Assembly (NCBI GenBank): GCA_020064725.1
Contig: JAGTWJ010000006.1
Location: forward strand, 62,001-126,000
Length of the DNA: 64,000 bases
From: Drechslerella dactyloides
Taxonomy: Eukaryota > Ascomycota > Orbiliomycetes > Orbiliales > Orbiliaceae
Direction of reading: 5' to 3'
Part shown: positions 22,050-31,132 of the stretch, one piece after another
Position numbering within the stretch: the stretch's first letter is position 1
Layout of the letters: every line of letters begins with the position of its first letter
Program-made: the position numbers and the translations under genes
The notes under the pieces: model-generated
Databases searched by the model: none
Told to the model about the DNA's origin: nothing
Seen by the model: only the letters and a program-made list of their open reading frames with translations

Positions 22050-23123
22050 ATGATAGCTTTCCTCAATTATTTGGCCGCCATCCTGCTATTCTCTTCTGCG
22101 GCTCTCGCAAAAATCGCTGATCCGCGACAGAACCATGTGAAAAAAATCGACTTGTCTAAGCGTCAAGACTCCGCTGGCGGACTCGTAGTAGGAGCATCGT
22201 GCGCGGAAATTACTGGTAACCCAGACGACAAGATATGCGCGATTTCTATGGAGAGCGTGTCTTGTGCGCCTGTTTGCTGCATCCAACGGGGTGAATTCGG
22301 TATGCTGCCCCATCAATAACAAGAAAAAATGGCAGAGTGCTGATACTATAAGTTTAGTTGACGGCTGCCCTGCGGGAGATAGATGTGACTTTGCATCAGA
22401 CGGGCTTAAATGCTGCCCTGCGTAAGACCATGCTTCCAGTCGTGCTGCAAGGTCCTCCATAAAGCAACTAGATCTGATAAAGAAACCTCCCATATAGTAA
22501 TGACGAAGAGTGTGGCCCCCGTCCTACTGCCTGCGTGGACTTTGGCAAGCCTACTGCCATCAATCTGAGCCAAGTAATGTGGTACGTTTCCCCCGCGCAA
22601 TTCACAATGAGAATTTACTAATAGATTGTCTAGCCCATCCGCCACACCCTCTTGCACTACCCGTAATGACGGTGGCGCAGCATGCACGGGATCTGAAGAC
22701 GATATATCCAAATATCCTACCTCAACCTCATTCGAAAATACGAGCAAAGCCAAAATCCTGAAGCCGTTAGTCACTCCAATAATTACATCTTCCATCGTCT
22801 GTACTAGCGCTAAGGCTACCCCCAGAACATCATCTACATCGTCGCCTAGCCGAATTACGAGTCGCGACATGTTAGATACTGCAACTATGACGCAGATGCC
22901 TAGCATGTCTACCAGCGCCAGCGTGACGATCCTTAGCACTTCCAGCAGCGTGCCGAGATCTACAAGAGCCGGAACGATGACTCTCTCGATCGCCGACCCG
23001 ACAACTGAGTCAGCACCACCTGCGGTGTCTAGTGCACAGGCTGGTAACGGAGTTGAGATCAAGAGGAATCCTGCATTCGGTCTACTTGTGGCTGTAGGCG
23101 TTGGTATGGGCGTTTTCCTCTGA
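22050..23123 (+). CDS. Cysteine-rich, Ser/Thr-rich GPI-anchored surface protein
   Basis: Four exons: 22050-22290, 22358-22421 (64 nt), 22498-22581 (84 nt) and 22634-23123, about 292 aa. Introns of 67, 76 and 52 nt are phase-consistent. A signal peptide is obvious (MIAFLNYLAAILLFSSAALA), followed by a Lys-Arg site (LSKRQ) that may be a Kex2 cleavage point. A cysteine-rich domain of about 125 residues comes next (GASCAEIT, SCAPVCCIQ, DGCPAGDRCDFASDGLKCCP, ECGPRPTACVDFG, CPSATPSC); the CCP-type pairs need splicing to line up. Then about 150 Ser/Thr-rich residues and a hydrophobic C-terminus (PAFGLLVAVGVGMGVFL) preceded by small residues (QAGNG), a typical GPI signal. I infer a cell-wall or plasma-membrane surface protein. 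No enzyme motif; function unknown. Confidence 0.85.
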
Positions 23124-24373
23124 AACTCCCACATTTGCTCGGAGTTCCTTTCCCGTCAAAACGTCGTCGGCACTGGCCTCACAGCGGCTGGCACGATATT
23201 CCGTCTTCATGTTACTTAATTTTAGCATGTATTTGATCTGTTCGTGGTTTTGTAATTCGATTTGTCTATGGTGGCGCGAGCTGTACAGGTAGATGTTGAG
23301 CTGCATGTTTCTGGATATGAGTCTATTTTGTTAATGTGGGAGAATTCATCACTATCTAGCAGGTATCCGCAAACTACATCTTATATATGTACAAGCGTAT
23401 ATTGTTGAGTAGCTAATTGACTGAGGGACTTTGAAATCGTAAACCGCGGACCGATGCCATCGCCTGGCCAAACTGAGGTTTACACGTCAATTGAATGTTA
23501 TAGTTGCAAACCTCTCAGGAATTACAACTATAGTGCGGAAGTTTTGCACAAAGTACCGCAGGCAGTTTATGTCACTAGTAACCAGCTGATGTATAAGATG
23601 GTGCACATTAAATACAAAGGGCGTCCACCGCGAAGTTTTGCACAGCCCATTCTATATCTACTGGAATGAATTGGGGTATATCTATCCTGCTAGACCTAGG
23701 CGTTTAGATATACGGAAATATTACCACAGAGCTAAGTATCAAGATGACACTCGAGAAGTCCTTAGAAGCCATTTTGTGTCAAAACTTCATGATAAGGAGC
23801 TGGCCCTGAGTGAAGAACTGGAAACTCATGAAAAGAGTAATGCCGAAATATGCAGACAGATGGAAGTGTTGATGCCAATGCCGCCGCGGAATTTCTGTAC
23901 ATACTTTATGGCGACCTCTGAGATATATCTGCGATCCCTGTTCGTGTTCTTTGCCGAGCCTATTGTTTTACGAAATTCTTTTGTTAGGCTTCCTCAGCGC
24001 GGCTGCGGCATCAGCTCTGCGAGCTTGTGGCTGCTAAGCTGCACAATCATGCTGTTCCATCGGGCTATACTTGTACTCTCATACGCCTAGAAGCGGCAGC
24101 CGACTTTCGCTTTGCTAAAAACTCGTTTCTGACAGACGAGGGTTCGAGTTTGTACCGTTGAAGCTCGGCGGGCTTGATAAGAGAGATAAAATTCTACCAA
24201 TAATATTATCTCACATAAATGCAAGATAGCGCCTACCTTTCCATACTCTCTCGAAAATTATTATACTTTTAGGTCTGCATGCTGTAGCATCCTCCATTGA
24301 ATCTGGCATCTATTCTGCATGTTCCAATAGCAACATCCTCGAATAAATCCATGCACAATCTGCCAAAAAGCTC
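23124..24373. other. Intergenic region with one ambiguous open frame
   Basis: About 1.25 kb. A plus-strand frame open over 23638-24090 contains a charged helical stretch (SKLHDKELALSEELETHEKS) that looks more protein-like than chance, but it has no in-frame ATG before that stretch and no recognisable domain; an ATG at 23454 opens a different frame. It may be a gene relic. A GGTTCGAGT near 24150 resembles a tRNA T-loop but has no matching stem. Confidence 0.4.
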
Positions 24374-26101
24374 ATGATGGAATCGGTGAATGAACACGAA
24401 GAAGCCGAATCCCCAGAATATGTAGACGAAGATTACGACGAGGAAGATGAATATTATGATGAGGAAGATGATGAATACGACGAGGAATACGACGAGGAAT
24501 ACGATGAGGCACACAGAATTGTAGTTGGACCATACGTAGGCCCTCTAGACCGCAGTTTCATCGGCCGCCTGCCTGATGAGATCATCAATGGAATTCTCAG
24601 CTATCTTGATCAGCCAACTCTAATCAACTACGGCCTTGCATCAAGCTGGTGCTGTGCTGCTGCACAGTCAGTCTTTTATCGCAACGTCCGACTTACGACA
24701 CGCTCCGTGAGATTCCTGCGCCGGCATCCAGAGGTTTGGGGGGATGTCCGACAAGTACACTACGATACCGTTGTATCCACTGGCAATGGAGCTATGGGAC
24801 TTACTTCTGTCGCAAACATCCTCGTCATCATATCAAACTTCTCGAGAATGCGCGTCCTCACGATCGACGGCGTCCGCAGCCAAGGGACGTTAGATATTCT
24901 CTATCGGTTCCTACGCTTACTACCAGCCCAACCGCAACTACGTGAAATTCAGATTACGATCGGAGATGAAGACCTGAGCCAACTTTTCCAATGGCAGGAC
25001 CCAAGAGCAGGAGATGCGCCAGATTGGGCGCAGCTAGCCCAGATTGAGCGAGCTCATCCCACGTTAGAGAGGATCAGGCTGAGCTTCGGTCCGTGGGCGT
25101 GTGGAATGACACGGATAGACGAGTTTACGCGAGCGGTTATCGTGCCACATCTGACTTCACTGAAGCAGATTGAGGTTATGTGTCTGGAGCAGAAGGACCT
25201 CGATACTGATATACCGGCTCAACTGAAACACTACCCATTCCACATTGCACCCGAAGGGATGATTGTGCCGATGAGAAGACTGGCCCGCAATAAAACAGAG
25301 GCTGAAAAAAGGAGAATCAAAGCAGGATTCAGGCTGCAAACTTTCAGGAGGTTTGAATCGTCAGTCCTAGAGGTCTTTCGCTACTACAACGAAGTTCTCA
25401 TCCAAGGCGATGAAGACATCACTCTGGAGGCTGTATGCCGAGTATGGCCAAATCTGCGAGAGCTTGACTTTGTCACTAGGCGCAGTTGGAACCGGACGGT
25501 GAGTTTACAATAGCGCTCGAATCGAGAACGATGTCAATTGCCAGAATGGGAACGCTGACTTGAGTGCTACTAGTACGAAAACTTCCGTCTTCCGGTGCCT
25601 ATGCCTCAATTGGTAGTAATCAGTCTTCCAGGGATATCAGACTGCGGCGTAGGCGCGGAATTTTTCATTGACGTATTCGATCACACCTCTGTCCACGAAC
25701 TCAGCGCGATGCCCAAGCCTGCGCAGACACCACACGATATCACTCGAAGGCTTGTAGGCAGCGTATTCCCATACGTTTGCCGATTTGGATAGTACCAGCG
25801 CCTGTTGCAGGATGTCACCGAGCCGCCATGGACAGCGATGAAGGCAGAAGTCAGATTTCGGAGACTGGTGATACAGACTCGTAATTGGGGTACTCCGAGC
25901 CCGGAGCCAGGCGAAGAGCCAAGGGAGACTCCACCATACGCCGGCCCCGAAAACGCAAGAGCATTGGTAGGACATGTAGCGGGAGGCTTTGAGCTATTGA
26001 TGTGGTGGGGTTACAACCGGGTTGAGTACAAAGCTTTCATACGAAACAGATACGTGGGCCGAGGCGCGAGGATGCTGTGGCAATATCCACATCATCATTA
26101 A
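24374..26101 (+). CDS. F-box protein with Asp/Glu/Tyr-rich N-terminus
   Basis: Exon 1 is 24374-25498, intron 25499-25573 (GTGAGT...CTAG), and exon 2 starts at 25574. Exon 2 meets an in-frame TAG at 25790, but the same frame stays open to a TGA-free end at 26101 (TAA). A phase-neutral 57-nt intron 25754-25810 (GTAGGC...TTGCAG) would remove the TAG and give about 531 aa; otherwise the product stops at 447 aa. Residues about 15-45 are almost wholly Asp, Glu and Tyr (EEDEYYDEEDDEYDEEYDEE). The F-box follows (IGRLPDEIINGILSYLDQPT, LASSWCCAAAQSVFYRNVRL), then LRR-like regions (MRVLTIDGVRSQGTLDILYR, LREIQITIGDEDLSQLF) and a conserved-looking end (VGHVAGGFELLMWWG). I infer an SCF adaptor; the acidic head is unusual. 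The intron is my preferred explanation. Confidence 0.8.
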
Positions 26102-26730
26102 ATTGGGCTGGGTTGGAGGCGGAGATATAAGCTCGGTCTGAAGAAACTTTTTACAAAAGTCAAACCATGCAAATTTGGGACATGTATTTCAACTAGGGCC
26201 ACTAAAATATCAATTACTAATATGGCAATGGAGAGTGTACGTCCAATGGCTTCGATAGTGTGTCAAAGTGTGGTATCGGTTCGTGTTGTGGCTGTTGCAT
26301 TCCGCGCCCGCCACCAAAACGGGAAATGCCTAAATCAGGCTGGACCCGGATGAACTACGGAATATCCTGGGGCATGGCCACCCCGTCGAATTTAACCGGC
26401 CTGGGCAGCACGCCCGGCTAAATCATAGGCTCAATATCGAGCACCAGCTCGCGGAAGTTAAATCAACTAGGGCCTACCAAATAACCGCTGTGCCGAAAGA
26501 CACCCACGGGATACTCCGGATTGGAGTACCGAACGCACGTTGAAGCCGGGATGCCCCAGATGGACAGTCGACGGCGAAAGTATGGTATAAATCGAGTGGG
26601 ACGCGGGGCTATATAAGCCTCGTGATCCGCCTACGATTCATGGTAAAGGATCTCACTGCATCGATCTAGCTGCCCGCTCACCGATTCTGCTTTTCCCATC
26701 ATTTAAGGCGTCTCACTATCAAGATCCAAA
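26102..26730. other. Intergenic region with GH43 promoter
   Basis: About 630 bp: the 3' UTR of the F-box gene, then the promoter of the glycosidase. GC content rises towards 26380-26620. A TATATAA is listed separately. No other gene. Confidence 0.5.
26610..26616 (+). promoter_or_regulatory. Candidate TATA box, GH43 gene
   Basis: TATATAA about 115 bp upstream of the ATG at 26731, in a GC-rich surrounding, on the coding strand. The distance fits a short 5' UTR. Confidence 0.5.
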
Positions 26731-27714
26731 ATGTACTCCGCCGGCGCTTCCTCACATATCCAGCCTCTGGTCTCGCATATCTACACTGCAGACCCATCCG
26801 CACACGTCTTTAACGACCGGATATACATATATCCTTCCCACGATCGAGAGACCGACATTGAAGACAACGACAATGGTGACCAGTACGACATGGTCGACTA
26901 CCACGTCTTCTCCATGCCATCTATCGGCGGGAAGGTGACCGACCACGGCCCTGTCCTACGGCAGGAGGATATCCCTTGGGTGTCCAAGCAATTATGGGCA
27001 CCTGATGCAGCTACAAAGAACGGCAAATACTACCTGTACTTTCCCGCACGCGACGCTGAGGGTATTTTTCGCATCGGAGTCGCTATCAGCGATAAACCTG
27101 AGGGGCCCTTCACGCCGGACGAAGAATATATCCCAGGCAGCTATAGTATCGATCCGGCTTGTCTTGTGGACGATGATGGCCAAGCGTACCTATATTTTGG
27201 CGGGGTCTGGGGTGGGCAACTGCAGTGCTGGCAGACGGGCAAGTACGACCACGCGTGGTACGGCCCGCAGGAGCCTAAGGGCGATGGACCAGCGTTGCTC
27301 CCACGCGTGGGTAAGCTGAGCGAGGACATGCGTACTTTCGTCGATGGCGTTAAGGAAGTATCGATCTTGGACGAGGACGGACAGCTGCTGATTGCAGACG
27401 ACCATGACCGTCGGTTTTTTGAGGCCGCGTGGGTACACAAGTATAACAGCAAGTACTACTTCTCATACTCGACCGGCGACACGCACTACCTGTGCTATGC
27501 TATTGGAGACAGTCCGATGGGTCCTTTCACCTATGCTGGCCGAATCCTGGAACCGGTCGAGGGATGGACGACGCACCATTCAATTGTCGAAGTTGAGAAG
27601 AGATGGTATCTGTTCCACCATGATACCAGCCTATCGGGAAAGAATCATTTGCGATGTGTAAAAGTTAGAGAGTTGCTGTATGATGAGGAGGGGAAGCTGC
27701 ACCTTGCTGATTAG
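26731..27714 (+). CDS. GH43 family glycoside hydrolase (beta-xylosidase / arabinofuranosidase type), intracellular
   Basis: Single exon, 327 aa. The five-bladed propeller signatures of GH43 are all present: the catalytic base in HIYTADPSAHVF (D21), the pKa-modulating aspartate in SIDPACLVDDDGQAYLYFGG (D141) and the general acid in RRFFEAAWVHKYNSKYYFSY (E231). Other typical blocks are QLWAPDAATKNGKYYLYFPA and THHSIVEVEKRWYLFHHD. The length suits a single catalytic domain with no carbohydrate-binding module. There is no signal peptide, so it probably acts inside the cell on imported oligosaccharides, releasing xylose or arabinose (family knowledge plus inference; the exact substrate is not readable). 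The ATG is preceded by AAA and a TATA box sits about 115 bp upstream. The reading frame is intact. Confidence 0.92.
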   Translation: MYSAGASSHIQPLVSHIYTADPSAHVFNDRIYIYPSHDRETDIEDNDNGDQYDMVDYHVFSMPSIGGKVTDHGPVLRQEDIPWVSKQLWAPDAATKNGKYYLYFPARDAEGIFRIGVAISDKPEGPFTPDEEYIPGSYSIDPACLVDDDGQAYLYFGGVWGGQLQCWQTGKYDHAWYGPQEPKGDGPALLPRVGKLSEDMRTFVDGVKEVSILDEDGQLLIADDHDRRFFEAAWVHKYNSKYYFSYSTGDTHYLCYAIGDSPMGPFTYAGRILEPVEGWTTHHSIVEVEKRWYLFHHDTSLSGKNHLRCVKVRELLYDEEGKLHLAD

Positions 27715-28830
27715 GCTCCTACATCTCGTGGCTTATATCGGCGTCGGGCTTTATTGTAAGCTGTAAATAGAGCTATGACATCAATAATGACAAATGGCCT
27801 GGGTCCATCCCTAACGCTGGTCTCAGATCATGCCGCTATGTAATAGTGCTGCCATGCACTGGAGCTGTTTCATCTATATCTTAATATGGCGATGCTCTAA
27901 GAGTGGGCCTCGGCATGGCCGCCATATGGGTGGGAGTTCTTGTCAACACGACATATAAGTGCGTAGTTGTGGTACTTTTTCCACTATAGTGATGATACTG
28001 AGAAGCAGTGGTGTTAACGGCGATATACTGTCTTCTCTCTGTAAACTGCTGGGATAGCAGTATCTCGGAAACTAACCTTGAAATTACATTTGAACTTCGA
28101 TGTCCCGACGTCAATATCTCGGCTGCAGCTTGCCATTATCAGACCAAGAGATTTCAAGAGCACAACTATTGCTTGATGTTGACTAGCTGTAATCGATTTT
28201 AGGCACTTGTGATATCAAGAGCGTGGATTTTGACTATTTCAGGGGCAGCGTACTGGATTATCTTGCATCAAGTCAGGGCGAACCACACGGCCATCGTTTG
28301 TCTTGCTCTGTTGGCGGTAGCGTGCTATCATAGTAACAATCATATTGGTCTCGAGCGTGATATGCCATTGGTCGACTGGTGGTGACATGATGTCGGATGT
28401 ATTGCTGTATCCGTTGACCTGTACTAGTAGGTAGGAGAGACTAGTTCCAATCGAAAAAGTTGATGTAAAAGGCGGTGATATCAAGAATGCTGTGAGCTCA
28501 GTTGCTACTGATGGGAATCCGCATTTGCGCCTCAGTTTTTCGTTGGCCCCACTGATTTGATCGGCCCACCGACGGCTATAAATTGACTTTCACTGGCTTC
28601 TCTTGTTACTATTTTCTCTTCCCCTTCTTCTTCTCCTTCCATACTAAAGAAACAAAGAACATCTCGACTCTCAAACCGGACGCCGAACATCGAATCCTCA
28701 CACCATTCCAGACAATCCCTATCAATCAAATTTTCTCTTGCCTTGTTGTCCAGCACCAGGTATGACCCAAGCAGTTGGATCGATGAATAAGTTATCGTTG
28801 GCTGACATGAAGTTTTATAGAATAACCATC
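27715..28830. other. Intergenic region and spliced 5' leader of the RGG gene
   Basis: 27715-28560 is intergenic with no supported gene. From about 28590 to 28650 there is a long CT-rich tract, typical of the core promoter of actively expressed fungal genes. A probable intron in the 5' UTR runs 28760-28820 (GTATGA...TTATAG), placing the downstream ATG at 28831. Confidence 0.55.
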
Positions 28831-29550
28831 ATGGGTGATAACAAGAACCACTACTATGGGCCCCCCCGCGAGGGACGTATGGTCCCGTACGGAAGTCGCT
28901 TCTCGGACGACGAGTTCGACAACGACAGCATCGACTCCGGTCCTCCTCCATACCAAGGCCGCCGCAACATGATCGAGGAAGGTCCGTACGACCGCGGTCA
29001 TGAACGCCGCCTCCAACGTTTCGACGATAGACCGGATCGCGACTTCGAACGTGAGCGCCGTAACTTCGAAGAACAGCGCTCCATCGAAAGTGAGCGTCGC
29101 CGTCAATACGAAATGCGCCGTGAGATGGAACTTCGCCAATCTCGCCAAATTGCATACCAGCAGTACCCCTCCAGCGAGGAAATGTCCGTTCAGTCTTCCG
29201 GTCGTAGCCACAGCACCGCCATGTCAACCGGCACCTGGGATTCTGGACGCATGAGCGATATGGGCTCCGAGCGCTCCGAGTTCAATCCAGGCTTGGGCCT
29301 TATGGGATCTGACACATACTCGGATGACGGGCGGTACGATCCACCTCCACGTCCCGAGTACGTTCGTCCTCGCTCCCCTCGCCGCGGAGATTTCTACCCC
29401 GGATACGTTCACCCAGCTCCGGGTGGTACAGTTGGGTATGATTATGACAGCGAGACGGAGGAACATATCCCGATCGTTGACCCAAGACGCGGTCGTGGCG
29501 GGTATGGCGGCGGGTATGGTCGTGGTGGATACGGTGGCCCACGCTACTGA
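28831..29550 (+). CDS. Arg/Gly-rich (RGG-tail) hydrophilic protein
   Basis: About 239 aa from the ATG at 28831 (MGDNKNHYYGPPREGRMV). An upstream in-frame ATG (28750s) lies before or within the leader intron, so I prefer 28831. There is no signal peptide or membrane segment. Residues 50-105 form an Arg/Glu-rich, probably coiled segment (RDFERERRNFEEQRSIESER, RRQYEMRREMELRQSRQ). Pro/Arg/Tyr-rich sequence follows, and the tail is RRGRGGYGGGYGRGGYGG, a classic RGG/YGG patch. RGG tails bind RNA and are methylated by arginine methyltransferases (family knowledge); a role in RNA binding or condensates is inference. The CT-rich promoter and spliced leader suggest good expression. No homologue name can be given with confidence. 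Confidence 0.8.
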   Translation: MGDNKNHYYGPPREGRMVPYGSRFSDDEFDNDSIDSGPPPYQGRRNMIEEGPYDRGHERRLQRFDDRPDRDFERERRNFEEQRSIESERRRQYEMRREMELRQSRQIAYQQYPSSEEMSVQSSGRSHSTAMSTGTWDSGRMSDMGSERSEFNPGLGLMGSDTYSDDGRYDPPPRPEYVRPRSPRRGDFYPGYVHPAPGGTVGYDYDSETEEHIPIVDPRRGRGGYGGGYGRGGYGGPRY

Positions 29551-30120
29551 ATGGGGAATGAAACAAAGGTGCCCTTTTCTGCTGTCTGACTGAAGCTGGC
29601 TCTGGATAAGAAAGGTTCATTGCAGTGAGGTTAGAAAGTGAGGAGGTGTCTGATGATCGCTTCTCTGTTTGTGGTACTTTCTTTGTCTATCATGACGCTT
29701 GCGCTGAATTCTTCTACTGTTCTGAGAAAACATATTGGTTTACGAATGCTCTATTATTCGTGATACTCTCCATGCTTCTCACGGGCTTCCATGATGGGGC
29801 AGTGTCACTCTCTTAATCTCTTGTTATCTGATGCAATTCTCCTGCTTGATTTCCTTTGTCTGGGATATGGATAAACAAAACTACTCTACTGAATATTTTA
29901 GTCAATATGAATCAATGAATGAACTTTCCACCAAAATATATTGCAATAGCCCCATGACTCCGATATCTATAATGACCGACGAGTAAATACAGTAATCCAC
30001 CAAACGAGCGATATGTAAACGCCCGCTAAAGTAATGAGTGACCAGGCTATAACTCCATAGAAACAAAAACGGAACAACATCAAGGGTTATCACCAAGCCG
30101 AGAAGGCGTTTCGCCCGGCT
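29551..30120. other. 3' flank between RGG gene and F-box gene
   Basis: About 570 bp between convergent genes, holding both 3' UTRs. No supported gene; AT-rich segments around 29860-29990. Confidence 0.5.
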
Positions 30121-31132
30121 CTATGCCCACATTATCCTTCCATCAACAAGTACCCGCGGCTGGCATGGCAATACAAACTTCTCCTTCCCGAGGAACGAAT
30201 ACATCCGGTTCCGCTTTCCCACGCTCTTATCTCTAATCCGGTTCGCGCTTCCCGTCCTTGACCTGTCTCTCACCAAGCCGTTGCCATCTCGATACCACCG
30301 CCCTCGAGCCTCCTCTGTGCAAACATACGCCCGCGTCGCGTCGCCTCTGGATGCGAGTGTCCAGCCAGCCTGTTCGCTCTCTACTCTCTTCTTCAGTACG
30401 ATATCAATTCTGCATCCTGCCCAGCTGCCCTTCTCAAATTTGCTCCTATCTATCGCGTCTTCGGGCGCACAGCTGATAGCATCGATGAGCAACTCAGCGG
30501 CATGCAAAGTTTCCATCATACCCTCTTCTCCTTCCTTAATTTCATTGACATCCACTACACAGCTCCGGATTTTACTTGTCGTGAACGGGACGTACTCGCG
30601 GCGGTCGACGTTTCGAAGGACGTACTCTTCACCTGGTCGGAACATATTTTCGTATTCTTTATCCCGCAAGGTTGCGGACACGAAGCGTCGGACAACCTGG
30701 GGGATGTGCATGTTATGCGCAAGATTGTGCAGAACTAGCCTTTGATGCGGAAAGGCGGCGAGATATAGCGTTTCGTTCCGACGGAGGCTTGGAGTCGTTG
30801 TCATTGCCGCGGTCGTCTTCTCGAGATACTGAGCTTCAACAGCGGTGGCGGTCGGTGTGGGGTTGCTTGGATCTGGTTACGTTTGCATCTATATCAGCTC
30901 AGAGCCCACCTCGCACAGGCGATATTTCGCTTAGATATCATGACAATGACTTACCAGCTCGAACTAGGGTCTTGCCCGACCAGCATCCCAGAGTGTCCAG
31001 GGGACAGACTATTTTCTGCACTCGTGGCAGCGACTTGTTGAACAGCGTCCTGCAAGATAGCGACAGACAGAGCGCGTCGTAGTCGTTCAGATGCCGAGAG
31101 ACCATAAGGTGAATTTCCGTCGGCATTGTCAC
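30121..31132 (-). CDS. F-box protein
   Basis: Two exons: 31132-30955 and 30872-30121, about 309 aa. Intron 30954-30873 (GTAAGT...AACCAG) keeps the frame. The F-box is at the very N-terminus: MTMPTEIHLMVSRHLNDYDA followed by LCLSLSCRTLFNKSLPRVQK, matching the fungal pattern lPtEihllI..hLddyDaLcLslsCrtl. The next stretch (PLDTLGCWSGKTLV) parallels the LGRWAG segment of the 36-kb gene. The remaining 200 residues hold a globular, mixed region (LYLAAFPHQRLVLHNLAHNM, EEYVLRNVDRREYVPFTTSK) with no known domain, ending RVLVDGRIMWA. Expected role is a Skp1-binding adaptor; the substrate region is unassigned. The frame is intact and splice sites are good. Confidence 0.83.

Noticed and set aside
22406..23134. 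242-codon minus-strand open frame
   Set aside because: Antisense of the Ser/Thr-rich exon of the GPI protein; the plus strand has signal peptide, splice sites and anchor.
24145..24165. tRNA-like T-loop (GGTTCGAGT)
   Set aside because: No complementary T-stem, acceptor stem or A-box nearby.
28792..29227. Minus-strand frames opposite the RGG gene
   Set aside because: Caused by codon bias of the Arg-rich coding strand; no start or domain support.
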